Assembly (NCBI RefSeq): GCF_003027925.1
Contig: NZ_PYPS01000031.1
Span: 30,147-94,146, forward strand
From: Micromonospora sp. RP3T
Lineage (GTDB): Bacteria > Actinomycetota > Actinomycetes > Mycobacteriales > Micromonosporaceae
Length of the DNA stretch: 64,000 bases
Direction of reading: 5' to 3'
Shown here: one piece after another, positions 8,909 through 17,603 of the stretch
Layout of the letters: every line of letters starts with the position of its first letter
Numbering within the stretch: the stretch's first letter is position 1
Notes under the pieces: model-generated
Databases searched by the model: none
Seen by the model: the letters and a program-made list of their open reading frames with translations, nothing else
Told to the model about the DNA's origin: nothing
Program-made: the position numbers and the translations under genes

Positions 8909-9029
8909 CGCTACCGACCTCCCGCCGTCCGGAGCCGCCCGGCCGACCGGTACGCCTCGGCGACGCAGCATACGGCAACCGGGCTGGCGGCCGGTCGCAC
9001 GAGGCGGCCGGCTCCCGACGGAACGGCGG

Positions 9030-9917
9030 TCAGATGATCGGCAGTCCCTCCGGGCCGGCGCCCCGCATCGAGCGGGTCAGTTTGCGGTCGTCGCTCCACA
9101 GGAAACAGCGCACCCCCCGGTCGCCCTCCTCCCACTCCCGCTGCGACGGCGGGTAGAAGATGGACCCGGCCCGGTACGGCAGTTCGGCATTGTCCGGCAC
9201 GTTGGCGAACGCGGCGATCAACGTCATGCAGCGCCGGTGTGCGGCCGGCGCGCGCCGGGCGAACTCGGCCCAGCCCATGTCGCGTTCGGAGTAGACGCCG
9301 ACGAACTCGGCCCGGTGCGGCTCGGTGCACAGCACCGGGGCCATGTAGTTGAGGTTCGCACCGATCAGCTTCGGGTCGAAGCAGCGGTGCACCAGCGGGT
9401 TGTCGCCGACCAGCGCGCCGCGCAGGCTGCCCACCCGGTTGACCGGCCGGGTGTTGTCGATGCTGTCGGTCTCGGCCAGGTCGCAGCGGAACCAGCGCGC
9501 GCCGGCCATCCAGGCGGTCGCCGGTGGCAGCGCGATGTTCAGGGTGAGCCGGGCGGCGTGCCAGTCCCCGCCGATCATCTCCCGGGCCCGCTGGTCGCAC
9601 TCGGCCCGGGCGCCGCGCAGTTCGGGAGAGCCCGGCTCGGGGCGGGTGCCCTCGGCGGCCGAGCCGGTGAACGTGCCGACGTGCACCGCCTCGGCCAGGT
9701 GGCTGCCGGCGCAGTCCACCGTCTCGTACGTGGCCGCCTGCACCACGGCGGTGAGCCGCGGCAGGCACGCGTCGGTGGCCGGGACGAACAGCTGGGGCGC
9801 CGGCAGCGCCGCCCAGTCGTCGACGAGGTCCCCGTCGGCCCGGTGCGTCGGGGCGCAGCCGGCGAGCACCGCCGTCACGGCGCCGGCCAGCGTGAGGGCG
9901 TGGAGCCACCGTCGCAT
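9030..9917 (-). CDS. Septum-formation family lipoprotein, copy 2
   Basis: A 295-residue paralogue of the next gene downstream. It has a signal peptide starting MRRWLHALTLAGAVTAV with lipobox LAGC. The two copies share block order and many residues: a Cys/His block near DLVDDWAALPAP, RVGSLRGALVGDNPL, APVLCTEPHRAEFVGVY, ERDMGWAEF, and the end GDRGVRCFLWSDDRKLTRSM. ATG 9917 follows AAGGAG; the frame extends to 10025 without a better start. A -10-like TATGCT occurs upstream of both copies (minus strand, 8972-8967 and 9996-9991), suggesting separate promoters after duplication. Confidence 0.75.
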   Translation of the reverse strand: MRRWLHALTLAGAVTAVLAGCAPTHRADGDLVDDWAALPAPQLFVPATDACLPRLTAVVQAATYETVDCAGSHLAEAVHVGTFTGSAAEGTRPEPGSPELRGARAECDQRAREMIGGDWHAARLTLNIALPPATAWMAGARWFRCDLAETDSIDNTRPVNRVGSLRGALVGDNPLVHRCFDPKLIGANLNYMAPVLCTEPHRAEFVGVYSERDMGWAEFARRAPAAHRRCMTLIAAFANVPDNAELPYRAGSIFYPPSQREWEEGDRGVRCFLWSDDRKLTRSMRGAGPEGLPII

Positions 9918-10166
9918 CGTCCGCTCCTTCGCCGGAGAGATGGCAACCGGTCGCCGCGGCCCGTGCGGCGTCCCCCGCGCCCGGGCGTGCAGCATATGTG
10001 ACCGTCCCTGTAGGAGTTTCGTCATCTTTCAATCGATCGGCCAGTCACCGGCGACTATTCGTGTCGATTTCTGCCCCGGACGGCGGAATTCTGCACCGAA
10101 GGTGACGAGAGGGTCACAGTAGGTCCTTCGTGGTGCCGCGCCGCAGCCGGGGGAGGACCGCGTTCG

Positions 10167-10179
10167 TACACTGGCCCCG
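10167..10179 (+). promoter_or_regulatory. Promoter -10 giving a leaderless rpe transcript
   Basis: TACACT at 10167-10172 is followed by 6 nt and then the GTG start of rpe at 10179. That spacing places transcription start at or next to the start codon, and there is no ribosome-binding site, so the mRNA is probably leaderless. Confidence 0.6.
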
Positions 10180-10859
10180 TGACCGTACCGCCGCCCGTCG
10201 TCGCGCCCAGCATCCTGGCCGCCGATTTCGCCCGCCTCGCCGACGAGGTTCGCGCCGTGGAGTCCGCCGCCGACTGGCTGCACGTGGACGTCATGGACAA
10301 CCACTTCGTGCCCAACCTGACCATCGGCCTGCCGGTGGTGCAGAGCCTGCGCGCCGTCACCGAGATCCCGTTCGACGTGCACCTCATGATCGAGGATCCG
10401 CGCCGCTGGGCCCCCGGGTACGCCGACGCCGGCGCGTACAACGTCACGTTCCACGCCGAGGCGTGCGACGACCCGGTGGCGTTGGCCAAGGACCTGCGCT
10501 CGGCCGGGGCCAAGGCGGGGCTGGCGATCGACCGGGACACCCCGATCGAGCCGTACCTGGACCTGCTGCCCAGCTTCGACACGCTGCTGATCATGACGAT
10601 CAAGGCCGGCTTCGGCGGCCAGCGGTTCCTGCCGGCGCTGCTGGACAAGGTGCGCGCCGCCCGCCGCCACGTCGACAGCGGCCACCTGGAGCTGCGCATC
10701 GAGGTCGACGGCGGCATCGCCGCGGACACCATCGAGCAGGCCGCCGCCGCCGGCGCCGACGCGTTCGTCGCCGGCACCGCGGTCTACGGCGCGGACGACC
10801 CGGCCGAGGCGGTACGCCGCCTGCGGGGCCTGGCGGAACGTGCGATGACCGGGGCCTGA
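10179..10859 (+). CDS. rpe: Ribulose-phosphate 3-epimerase
   Basis: Interconverts ribulose-5-phosphate and xylulose-5-phosphate in the pentose phosphate pathway, so it supplies Ru5P, one substrate of the riboflavin genes nearby. A 226-residue TIM barrel: APSILAADFARL at the N-terminus, LHVDVMDNHFVPN with metal-ligand His and Asp, FDVHLMIEDP, the loop MTIKAGFGGQRF, and EVDGGIAADT with the second catalytic Asp. GTG 10179 is the start; the transcript is probably leaderless. A one-base gap separates it from the response-regulator gene, so the two are likely cotranscribed. Confidence 0.96.
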   Translation: MTVPPPVVAPSILAADFARLADEVRAVESAADWLHVDVMDNHFVPNLTIGLPVVQSLRAVTEIPFDVHLMIEDPRRWAPGYADAGAYNVTFHAEACDDPVALAKDLRSAGAKAGLAIDRDTPIEPYLDLLPSFDTLLIMTIKAGFGGQRFLPALLDKVRAARRHVDSGHLELRIEVDGGIAADTIEQAAAAGADAFVAGTAVYGADDPAEAVRRLRGLAERAMTGA

Positions 10860-10860
10860 G

Positions 10861-11817
10861 ATGGACGCGGCCGGCGACCGACCCGACGTCATCCTGGTCG
10901 TCGACGACGACGAGGACATCGCCCGCTTCGTCGAGTTCAACCTGCGCCTGCACGGCTTCGAGGTGCTGCACGCCGCCGACGGCCAGGAGGCGTTGGAGGT
11001 GATCGAGCGGCAACGGCCGGACCTGGCCGTGGTCGACCTCATGATGCCCCGCGTGGACGGGCTGGAACTGACCCGCCGGCTGCGCGCCGACCCGATGACC
11101 TCGGCGCTGCCGGTGATCATGCTGACCGCCAAGGGGATGACCTCCGACAAGGTCAACGGCCTCAGCGCCGGCGCGGACGACTACCTGGTCAAGCCGTTCG
11201 ACACCGCCGAGCTGGTCGCCCGGGTCAGCTCCACGTTGCGTCGCAACAAGGAGTTCCGGGAGGTCTCCCCGCTGACCGGCCTGCCCGGCAACAGCCGCAT
11301 CCGGCGGGAGATCAGCGACCGGGTGCGCAGCGGCGTGGACTACGCCGTCGGCTACGTCGACATCGACCGGTTCAAGAGCGTCAACGACCGGTACGGCTTC
11401 GTCCGCGGCGACGAGTTCATCTCCGCGCTGGCCCGCAGCCTGCACCGCGCGGTGGTGTCGATCGGGTTGCCGCCGGCCTTCCTCGGCCACGTCGGCGGTG
11501 ACGACTTCGTCATCGTCTGCGCCCCGCCCCAGGTCCGGCCGCTGACCAGCCGGGCGGTGGTCGACTTCGAGAACGCCGCCGACACGCTCTACGACCCCAC
11601 CGACGCCGAACGCGGCTTCGTCGAGCTGAAGGACCGGCGGGGCAACATCCGCCGGGCCGCGCTGGTCACGCTCTCCATCGGCGTGTCGCTGTCCGACAGC
11701 GGCAAGCGGTTCACCGACCCGCTGGAGGCCATCGCCGTGGCCTCGGAGATGAAGACGGTGGCCAAGAGCCAACCCGGGTCGTACGTCGCGGTCGACCGCC
11801 GCCGCGGAGTTACGTGA
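10861..11817 (+). CDS. Response regulator with GGDEF-like output domain
   Basis: A 318-residue protein. Residues ~9-125 are a receiver domain: acidic pair VVDDDEDIA, phospho-acceptor Asp in VVDLMMPRVDG, Thr in MLTAKGMTSDK and Lys in DYLVKPFDTAEL. Residues ~135-310 form a GGDEF-like domain with GYVDIDRFKSVNDRYGFVRGDEF and the active-site motif HVGGDDFVIV, i.e. GGDDF rather than GGDEF/GGEEF. No RxxD inhibitory site is visible just before it. It may make cyclic di-GMP or be a degenerate binder. No sensor kinase is adjacent. It begins one base after rpe and is followed by the riboswitch region. Confidence 0.85.
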   Translation: MDAAGDRPDVILVVDDDEDIARFVEFNLRLHGFEVLHAADGQEALEVIERQRPDLAVVDLMMPRVDGLELTRRLRADPMTSALPVIMLTAKGMTSDKVNGLSAGADDYLVKPFDTAELVARVSSTLRRNKEFREVSPLTGLPGNSRIRREISDRVRSGVDYAVGYVDIDRFKSVNDRYGFVRGDEFISALARSLHRAVVSIGLPPAFLGHVGGDDFVIVCAPPQVRPLTSRAVVDFENAADTLYDPTDAERGFVELKDRRGNIRRAALVTLSIGVSLSDSGKRFTDPLEAIAVASEMKTVAKSQPGSYVAVDRRRGVT

Positions 11818-11899
11818 TCGTGCGGTCCTGCTGTGAGGTAGCTCGCGCGGGTGGCGCGCGCCGCCGCGGAACGTGTAAGACTTCCGGAGTACCCACCAC

Positions 11900-12073
11900 G
11901 CGCTGGCGGGGCTCGGTGAAATTCCGAACCGGCGGTGATCCACGGTCCGACCGTGGTAAGCCCGCGACCCGGACGGCTTCGGCCGGACGGTGGACCTGGT
12001 GAGAATCCGGGGCCGACGGTTGGGGTGCGGCTCGTCCGCTCCCCAGAAAGTCCGGATGGGAGACAGCGCGCGG
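11900..12073 (+). ncRNA. FMN riboswitch (RFN element)
   Basis: The classic RFN pattern is visible: GGGGCTCGGTGAAATTCCGA, then ACCGGCGGTGATCCACGGTC, GCCCGCGACCCGG, GGTGAGAATCCGGGGCCGAC, and CCGGATGGGAGACAGCGCG near 12054-12073. A variable hairpin sits in the middle. When FMN binds, it should switch off the downstream rib genes. Between it and ribD (12076-12242) are GC-rich inverted segments (CCGGGG ... CCCCGG around 12130-12155) that could form the expression platform. A -10-like TAAGAC lies shortly before it (~11876). Confidence 0.95.
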
Positions 12074-12242
12074 AACGGGGGAGGCCCTGCCGGCCGCTGA
12101 GCACCCTCAGCCGCGCCCGTGGGCTCCCCGGGGTCGGCCGACGCCGTCCCCGGGTTCTCCGCCGCCGCGTGTCCGCGGCCCTCGTGCCGTCGCTCCCCAC
12201 CCCGCCCGCGCGTGACCGGCGAGCGGAAGGGCAGGGCGGGCC

Positions 12243-13304
12243 ATGGCGAGCGTCTCCGTCGACGAGGCGATGCGTCGCGCCGTCACGCTGGCCGCCCGCG
12301 GCCTCGGCGCCACCAGCCCCAACCCGGTCGTCGGCTGCGTGCTGCTCGATCCCGACGGCGAGGTCGTCGGCGAGGGCTTCCACGCGTACGCCGGCGGACC
12401 GCACGCCGAGATCGTCGCGCTGGCGCAGGCCGGCACCCGGGCCCGTGGCGGGACCGCGGTGGTCACGCTGGAACCCTGCGACCACACCGGCCGCACCGGC
12501 CCCTGCAGCCACGCGCTCATCGCCGCCGGCGTCACCCGCGTGGTGATCGCCGTGCCCGACCCGAACCCGGTGGCCTCCGGCGGCGCGGCCACGCTGCGCG
12601 CCGCCGGCGTCCAGGTCGCGTTCGGGGTACGCGCCGAGGAGGCCGAGGCCGGCAACGTCGCCTGGCTCACCTCGATGCGCCGTGGCTGGCCGTACCTGAT
12701 CTGGAAGTACGCGGCCACGCTCGACGGGCGCTCCGCCGCCGCCGACGGCACCAGCATGTGGATCACCTCGGAGGCGGCCCGCACCGACGTGCACGCGCTG
12801 CGCGGCACCGTCGACGCGGTGCTCGCCGGGGTGGGCACCGTGCTCACCGACGACCCCCGGCTCACCGCCCGTAACCTGCGCGACGGCACGCTCGCCATCC
12901 GGCAGCCGCTGCGGGTGGTGGTGGACAGCTCGGGGCGTACCCCGGTCGACGCCCGGGTCCGCGACGGCGCGGCCCGGACCTGGGTGGCCACCGCCGCGGA
13001 GGTCGGGGCCGGCCCGGACGGCCGGGTCGACCTGGCGGCGCTCCTGGCCGAGCTGCACCACCGCGGCGTGCGGGCCGCGCTGCTGGAGGGCGGTCCCACG
13101 CTGGCCGGCGCGTTCCTCGCCGCCGGCCTGATCGACAAGATCGTCGGCTACGTCGCGCCGAAGCTGCTCGGCGCTGGCCCGACCGCGCTGGGCCATGCCG
13201 GCGTGACGTCCATCGCCGACGCCGTCGACCTGGAGATCACCGACGTTACGCAGGTCGGTCCCGACCTGCGGATCACCGCGCTGCCCCGGAAGAGGGAGGC
13301 CTGA
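12243..13304 (+). CDS. ribD: Bifunctional pyrimidine deaminase/reductase RibD
   Basis: Catalyses deamination and then reduction of the pyrimidine intermediate of riboflavin synthesis. A 353-residue protein. The N-terminal cytidine-deaminase-like domain has zinc ligands HAEIVAL (~residue 53) and LEPCDHTGRTGPC (~78-90). The C-terminal DHFR-like reductase domain starts around residue 145 (WPYLIWKYAATLDGR) and has LEGGPTLAGAF near 280. ATG 12243 has only a weak ribosome-binding site. It is first in the operon behind the FMN riboswitch. Confidence 0.97.
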   Translation: MASVSVDEAMRRAVTLAARGLGATSPNPVVGCVLLDPDGEVVGEGFHAYAGGPHAEIVALAQAGTRARGGTAVVTLEPCDHTGRTGPCSHALIAAGVTRVVIAVPDPNPVASGGAATLRAAGVQVAFGVRAEEAEAGNVAWLTSMRRGWPYLIWKYAATLDGRSAAADGTSMWITSEAARTDVHALRGTVDAVLAGVGTVLTDDPRLTARNLRDGTLAIRQPLRVVVDSSGRTPVDARVRDGAARTWVATAAEVGAGPDGRVDLAALLAELHHRGVRAALLEGGPTLAGAFLAAGLIDKIVGYVAPKLLGAGPTALGHAGVTSIADAVDLEITDVTQVGPDLRITALPRKREA

Positions 13305-13305
13305 C

Positions 13306-13902
13306 ATGTTCACCGGCATCGTCGAGGAGCTGGGCGAGATCGTCCGGAGCACCGAGACCGGCGACGACTCGGCGCTGGTCGCCATCCGCGGCCCGCTCGT
13401 CACCTCGGACGCCCGGCACGGCGACTCCATCGCGGTCAACGGGGTCTGCCTGACCGTGGTCGACGTCGACGGCGGCGTCTTCACCGCCGACGTGATGGGT
13501 GAGACGCTGCGCCGCACCGCGCTCGGGGCGCTGCGCCCCGGCGACGCGGTCAACCTGGAACGGGCCGCCGCGCTGAACAGCCGGCTCGGCGGGCACCTGG
13601 TACAGGGGCACGTCGACGGCGTCGGCGAGGTCGTCGACCGGGAGCCGGCCGCGCAGTGGGAGACGGTCCGGTTCCGGCTGCCCGCCGAGCTGGCCCGCTA
13701 CGTGGTGGAGAAGGGCTCGATCACCGTCGACGGCGTGTCGCTGACCGTCGCGGAGGTGGGCGACGACTGGTTCTCGGTCGGCCTGATCCCCACCACGCTC
13801 AAGCTCACCGTGCTCGGCGGCAGACAGGTCGGCGACCCGGTCAACCTGGAGGTGGACGTGCTGGCCAAGTACGTCGAGCGGCTGCTGGGCGGTGCCCGGT
13901 GA
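13306..13902 (+). CDS. ribE: Riboflavin synthase, alpha chain
   Basis: Dismutates two 6,7-dimethyl-8-ribityllumazine molecules to riboflavin. The 198-residue protein has the diagnostic N-terminus MFTGIVEELG and two lumazine-binding repeats, each with an internal GxCLTV/GVSLTVAE-type strand (NGVCLTVVDVDGG and DGVSLTVAEVGDD). It begins right after ribD and its stop overlaps the GTG of ribM (GTGA), so translation of the two is likely coupled. Confidence 0.97.
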   Translation: MFTGIVEELGEIVRSTETGDDSALVAIRGPLVTSDARHGDSIAVNGVCLTVVDVDGGVFTADVMGETLRRTALGALRPGDAVNLERAAALNSRLGGHLVQGHVDGVGEVVDREPAAQWETVRFRLPAELARYVVEKGSITVDGVSLTVAEVGDDWFSVGLIPTTLKLTVLGGRQVGDPVNLEVDVLAKYVERLLGGAR

Positions 13903-14591
13903 CCGGCCCGCTCGGCTGGCTGCTCGACGCCCAGGTGCACGTCGTTGGCTCGCCGGTGCTGGTCCGGGAGATCGTCGGCAACGTCTTCGGGCTCGTCTCG
14001 GCGCTGCTCGGGCTGCGCCGGGTGGTCTGGGCCTGGCCGGTCGGCATGATCGGCAACGGGCTGCTGTTCACCGTGTTCCTCGGCGGCGTCTTCGCCACCC
14101 CGCAGGCGCACGACCTCTACGGCCAGGCCGGCCGGCAGGTCTTCTTCTTCGCGGTGAGCGTCTACGGCTGGTGGCGCTGGTCGCGCAACCGCCGAGTCGG
14201 CGACGGCGCGGAGCCGGCCGTGGTGCCGCGCTGGGCGACCGGCCGGGAACGGCTGGCCCTGCTCGCCGCCGCCGCCGTGGGCACCGCCGCCGCCTATCCG
14301 GTGCTGGCCGCGCTCGGCTCGTGGGGGCCGTTGCCGGACGCCTGGATCCTGGTCGGCAGCCTGCTCGCCACGTACGGCATGGCCCGCGGCTGGGTGGAGT
14401 TCTGGCTGGTCTGGATCGCCGTCGACGCGGTCGGCGTGCCCCTGCTGCTCCGCGGCGGCTTCTACCCGTCGGCCGCCATGTACCTGGTCTACGGCGCGTT
14501 CTGCGCGGCCGGCTTCTACGCCTGGTGGCGCACGTCGCGGACCGTCACGCGGACCCGGATCCCGGCGACGTACTCGGAGGTCGTGGCATGA
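13899..14591 (+). CDS. ribM: PnuC-family riboflavin transporter (RibM/PnuX type)
   Basis: A 230-residue integral membrane protein with about seven hydrophobic segments: near VREIVGNVFGLVSALLG, VWAWPVGMIGNGLLFTVF, QVFFFAVSVYGWWRW, LALLAAAAVGTAA, and SAAMYLVYGAFCAAGFYAWW near the end. The WPVGMIGN and YGWWRW signatures are those of the PnuC family. PnuC homologues lying in riboflavin operons under an FMN riboswitch in actinobacteria (RibM/PnuX in Corynebacterium and Streptomyces) import riboflavin, so riboflavin rather than nicotinamide riboside is the likely substrate here. GTG 13899 overlaps ribE and the stop overlaps the next ATG. Confidence 0.85.
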   Translation: MTGPLGWLLDAQVHVVGSPVLVREIVGNVFGLVSALLGLRRVVWAWPVGMIGNGLLFTVFLGGVFATPQAHDLYGQAGRQVFFFAVSVYGWWRWSRNRRVGDGAEPAVVPRWATGRERLALLAAAAVGTAAAYPVLAALGSWGPLPDAWILVGSLLATYGMARGWVEFWLVWIAVDAVGVPLLLRGGFYPSAAMYLVYGAFCAAGFYAWWRTSRTVTRTRIPATYSEVVA

Positions 14592-15853
14592 GCAGTTTCG
14601 GTTCGATCGAGCAGGCGGTGGCGGACGTGGCCGCCGGCCGGCCGGTGGTCGTGGTCGACGACGAGGGCCGGGAGAACGAGGGTGACCTGATCTTCGCGGC
14701 CGAGCTGGCCACCCCGGAGCTGGTCGCGTTCATGGTCCGCCACACCTCGGGCTACATCTGCGTGCCGTTGACCGAGGCCGAGTGCGACCGGCTGGACCTG
14801 CCGCCGATGCACCACACCAACCAGGACCGGCGCGGCACCGCGTACACGGTGACGGTGGACGCCCGTGAGGGCGTCAGCACGGGCATCTCGGCCGCCGACC
14901 GGTCGCACACCATCCGGCTGCTCGCCGACGCCGGCACCGACCCGACCGACCTGGCCCGCCCCGGCCACGTGGTGCCGCTGCGCGCCCGCGCCGGCGGGGT
15001 GCTGCGCCGGCCCGGGCACACCGAGGCGGCGGTGGACCTGACCCGGCTGGCCGGGTTGCGTCCGGCCGGGGTGCTCTGCGAGCTGGTCAACGACGACGGC
15101 ACCATGATGCGCGTGCCGGATCTGGAGAAGTTCTGCGCCGAGCACGGGCTGACGCTGATCACCATCGCCGACCTGATCGCGTACCGGCGGCGGACCGAGA
15201 AGCAGGTGGAGCTGGCCGCCGAGGCGCGGATGCCCACGCCGTACGGCGTCTTCACGGCGCTCGGCTACCGGGCCGAGCACGACCCGGCCGAGCACGTCGC
15301 GCTGGTCTTCGGTGACCTCGGCGACGGCCGGGACGTGCTGGTCCGGGTGCACTCCGAGTGCCTCACCGGAGACGTGTTCGGCTCGCTGCGCTGCGACTGC
15401 GGCCCGCAGTTGCAGGGCGCGCTGGCCCGGGTCGCCCGGGAGGGCCGTGGGGTGGTGCTCTACGTGCGCGGGCACGAGGGGCGCGGCATCGGCCTGCTGC
15501 ACAAGCTCCAGGCGTACCAGTTGCAGGACCAGGGGCGCGACACCGTGGACGCGAACCTCGACCTGGGGCTGCCGGCCGACGCGCGGGACTACGGCACCGG
15601 CGCGCAGATCCTCTACGACCTCGGCGTGCGCTCGATGCGGCTGCTGACGAACAACCCGGCCAAGCGGGCCGGCCTGGAGGGGTACGGCCTGACCGTGACC
15701 GGCCGGGAGGGGCTGCCCGTGTCGTCGAACCCGGAGAACGTGCGCTACCTGCGCACCAAGCGGGACCGGATGGGCCACCTGCTGGACGGGCTGGACGAGG
15801 TGACCGAGGCGCCGATGGGCCGCCCGGTCGCCGGTGACGAGATCGGAGCGTAG
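14588..15853 (+). CDS. ribBA: Bifunctional DHBP synthase / GTP cyclohydrolase II
   Basis: A 421-residue fusion providing both entry reactions of riboflavin synthesis. The N-terminal RibB domain (~1-205) makes 3,4-dihydroxy-2-butanone 4-phosphate from Ru5P, with DDEGRENEGDL and HTSGYICVPLT. The C-terminal RibA domain (~210-400) opens GTP, with zinc ligands in HSECLTGDVFGSLRCDCG and the arginine-rich RGHEGRGIGL. ATG 14588 overlaps the ribM stop. The fusion order is normal for actinobacteria. Confidence 0.97.
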   Translation: MSSFGSIEQAVADVAAGRPVVVVDDEGRENEGDLIFAAELATPELVAFMVRHTSGYICVPLTEAECDRLDLPPMHHTNQDRRGTAYTVTVDAREGVSTGISAADRSHTIRLLADAGTDPTDLARPGHVVPLRARAGGVLRRPGHTEAAVDLTRLAGLRPAGVLCELVNDDGTMMRVPDLEKFCAEHGLTLITIADLIAYRRRTEKQVELAAEARMPTPYGVFTALGYRAEHDPAEHVALVFGDLGDGRDVLVRVHSECLTGDVFGSLRCDCGPQLQGALARVAREGRGVVLYVRGHEGRGIGLLHKLQAYQLQDQGRDTVDANLDLGLPADARDYGTGAQILYDLGVRSMRLLTNNPAKRAGLEGYGLTVTGREGLPVSSNPENVRYLRTKRDRMGHLLDGLDEVTEAPMGRPVAGDEIGA

Positions 15854-15858
15854 GGACG

Positions 15859-16356
15859 ATGGCGGGTTTCGGGGAGCCGGGCGTCACCGCGGTGGACGCC
15901 GCCGGGCTGACCGTCGGCGTGGTGGCCGCGCGCTGGCACGGCGAGCTGACCGATCACATGGTGGAGCGCGCGGTGGCCGCCGCGCAGGCGTGCGGCGCGC
16001 GGGCCGTGGTGGCCCGGGTGGCCGGCTCGGTGGAGCTGCCGGTGGTGGCGCAGGCGATGGCCCGCCGCCACGACGTGGTGGTCGCGCTCGGCGTGGTGGT
16101 ACGCGGCGCGACCGCCCACTTCGACTACGTCTGCCGGTCGGTCACCGACGGGCTGACCCGGGTGGCGCTGGACGAGGGCCGGCCGGTGGCGCACGGGGTG
16201 CTCACCGTGGACACCATCGAGCAGGCCCGGGACCGGGCCGGGCTGCCCGGCTCGGCCGAGGACAAGGGCTGGGCCGCCACGGTGGCCGCGCTGGACGCCG
16301 CACTGGCCATCCGCGCCCTGGACGCCACCGCCGCCCCCCGCCTCGGCTTCGCCTGA
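15859..16356 (+). CDS. ribH: 6,7-dimethyl-8-ribityllumazine synthase
   Basis: Condenses the RibBA and RibD products. A 165-residue protein with the flavodoxin-like fold: TVGVVAARWHGELTDHM at the start (the usual FNxxI substrate loop reads ARWHGE here), VARVAGSVELPVVAQ, LGVVVRGATAHFDYV with the catalytic His region, and VLTVDTIEQARDRAG. Last gene of the riboflavin operon, five bases after ribBA. Confidence 0.96.
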   Translation: MAGFGEPGVTAVDAAGLTVGVVAARWHGELTDHMVERAVAAAQACGARAVVARVAGSVELPVVAQAMARRHDVVVALGVVVRGATAHFDYVCRSVTDGLTRVALDEGRPVAHGVLTVDTIEQARDRAGLPGSAEDKGWAATVAALDAALAIRALDATAAPRLGFA

Positions 16357-16450
16357 CCGGGCCGACAGCAGGGTGTGGCCGGCCTGCCCGGTGGACGCGG
16401 GCGGACCCGGTGCGCGGGCTCACCGGGGGCGGCTGGAAGAATCGCGTGTC

Positions 16451-16714
16451 GTGAAGACGTTCGAGGAGTTGTTCGCCGAGCTGCAGGCCAAGGCCGCCGC
16501 CGGCACCCCGGGCTCGGGCACGGTCGACGCGCTCGCCAAGGGCGTGCACTTCATCGGCAAGAAGGTCGTCGAGGAGGCGGCCGAGTCGTGGATGGCGGCC
16601 GAGCACGAGGGCCCGGAACGGGCCGCCGAGGAGATCTCCCAGCTGCTCTACCAGGCGCAGGTGCTGATGCTGGCCACCGGCCTGGAGCTGAAGGACGTCT
16701 ACCGACATCTGTGA
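16451..16714 (+). CDS. hisE: Phosphoribosyl-ATP pyrophosphatase
   Basis: Second step of histidine synthesis. An 87-residue MazG-like helical protein: KTFEELFAELQAKA, then KKVVEEAAESWMAAEHEG and EEISQLLYQAQVLM, which carry the acidic metal ligands (EExxE pattern). GTG 16451 gives the usual length; the frame stays open upstream to 16373 but without domain content. An AAGAAT eight bases upstream of the GTG might be a -10 for a leaderless start. hisG follows after 43 bases. Confidence 0.93.
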   Translation: MKTFEELFAELQAKAAAGTPGSGTVDALAKGVHFIGKKVVEEAAESWMAAEHEGPERAAEEISQLLYQAQVLMLATGLELKDVYRHL

Positions 16715-16757
16715 GTGCCCGTCCGCTGATCATCCGATCGAACGAAGGAGCACTCCC

Positions 16758-17603
16758 ATGCTGCGTGTCGCCGTACCCAACAAGGGCGCCCTGGCCGAGT
16801 CGGCCGCCGGGATGCTGCGCGAGGCGGGCTACCGCCAGCGCACCGACCCGAAGGACCTGGTCTGCCGGGACGAGCCCAACGACATCGAGTTCTTCTACCT
16901 GCGCCCCAAGGACATCGCCACCTACGTCGGCTCCGGCGACCTGGACGTCGGCATCACCGGGCGGGACCTGCTGATCGACTCCGGCGCGCCGGCCGAGGAG
17001 GTGGTGGACCTCAACTTCGGGCGGGCCACCTTCCGGTTCGCCGCCCGCCCCGACGACGTCGCCTCCGTGCAGCAGCTCGGCGGGCACCGGATCGCCACCG
17101 CGTACCCGGGTCTGGTCGAGCGGCACCTGGCCGAGCTGGACGTCAAGGCGGAGGTGATCCGGCTCGACGGGGCGGTGGAGAACGCCATCCGCCTCGGCGT
17201 GGCCGACGTGGTCGCCGACGTGGTGGAGACCGGCGCCACGCTGCGCCAGGCCGGCCTGGTGGTCTTCGGCGAGCCGCTGCTGCGTTCCTCGGCGGTGCTG
17301 GTGCGGCGGGCCGGCACGCCCGGCAGCGCCCAGCAGGAGCAGCTCGAGCGCCGCCTGCACGGCGTGCTGGTCGCCCGCCGCTACGTGATGCTCGCCTACG
17401 ACGTGCCGGCCGGGCTGCTCGACCGGGCCAGCTCGCTCACCCCGGGCATCGAGTCGCCGACCGTCTCGCCGCTGCACCGGGAGGGCTGGGTCGCGGTGCA
17501 GGCGATGGTGCTCCGCGACGACGTCCACCGGATCATGGACGAGCTGTACGAGCTGGGCGCCCGGGCGATCCTGGTCACCAACATCCACGCCTGCCGGCTG
17601 TGA
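16758..17603 (+). CDS. hisG: ATP phosphoribosyltransferase (long form)
   Basis: Commits ATP and PRPP to histidine synthesis. At 281 residues it is the long HisG type: a periplasmic-binding-protein-like catalytic domain (LRVAVPNKGALAES, DVGITGRDLL, and the PRPP loop DVVADVVETGATLRQAGL) and a C-terminal ACT-like domain (~210-281) through which histidine inhibits. AAGGAG lies 11 nt before the ATG. The stop overlaps the GTG of the next gene. Confidence 0.96.
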   Translation: MLRVAVPNKGALAESAAGMLREAGYRQRTDPKDLVCRDEPNDIEFFYLRPKDIATYVGSGDLDVGITGRDLLIDSGAPAEEVVDLNFGRATFRFAARPDDVASVQQLGGHRIATAYPGLVERHLAELDVKAEVIRLDGAVENAIRLGVADVVADVVETGATLRQAGLVVFGEPLLRSSAVLVRRAGTPGSAQQEQLERRLHGVLVARRYVMLAYDVPAGLLDRASSLTPGIESPTVSPLHREGWVAVQAMVLRDDVHRIMDELYELGARAILVTNIHACRL

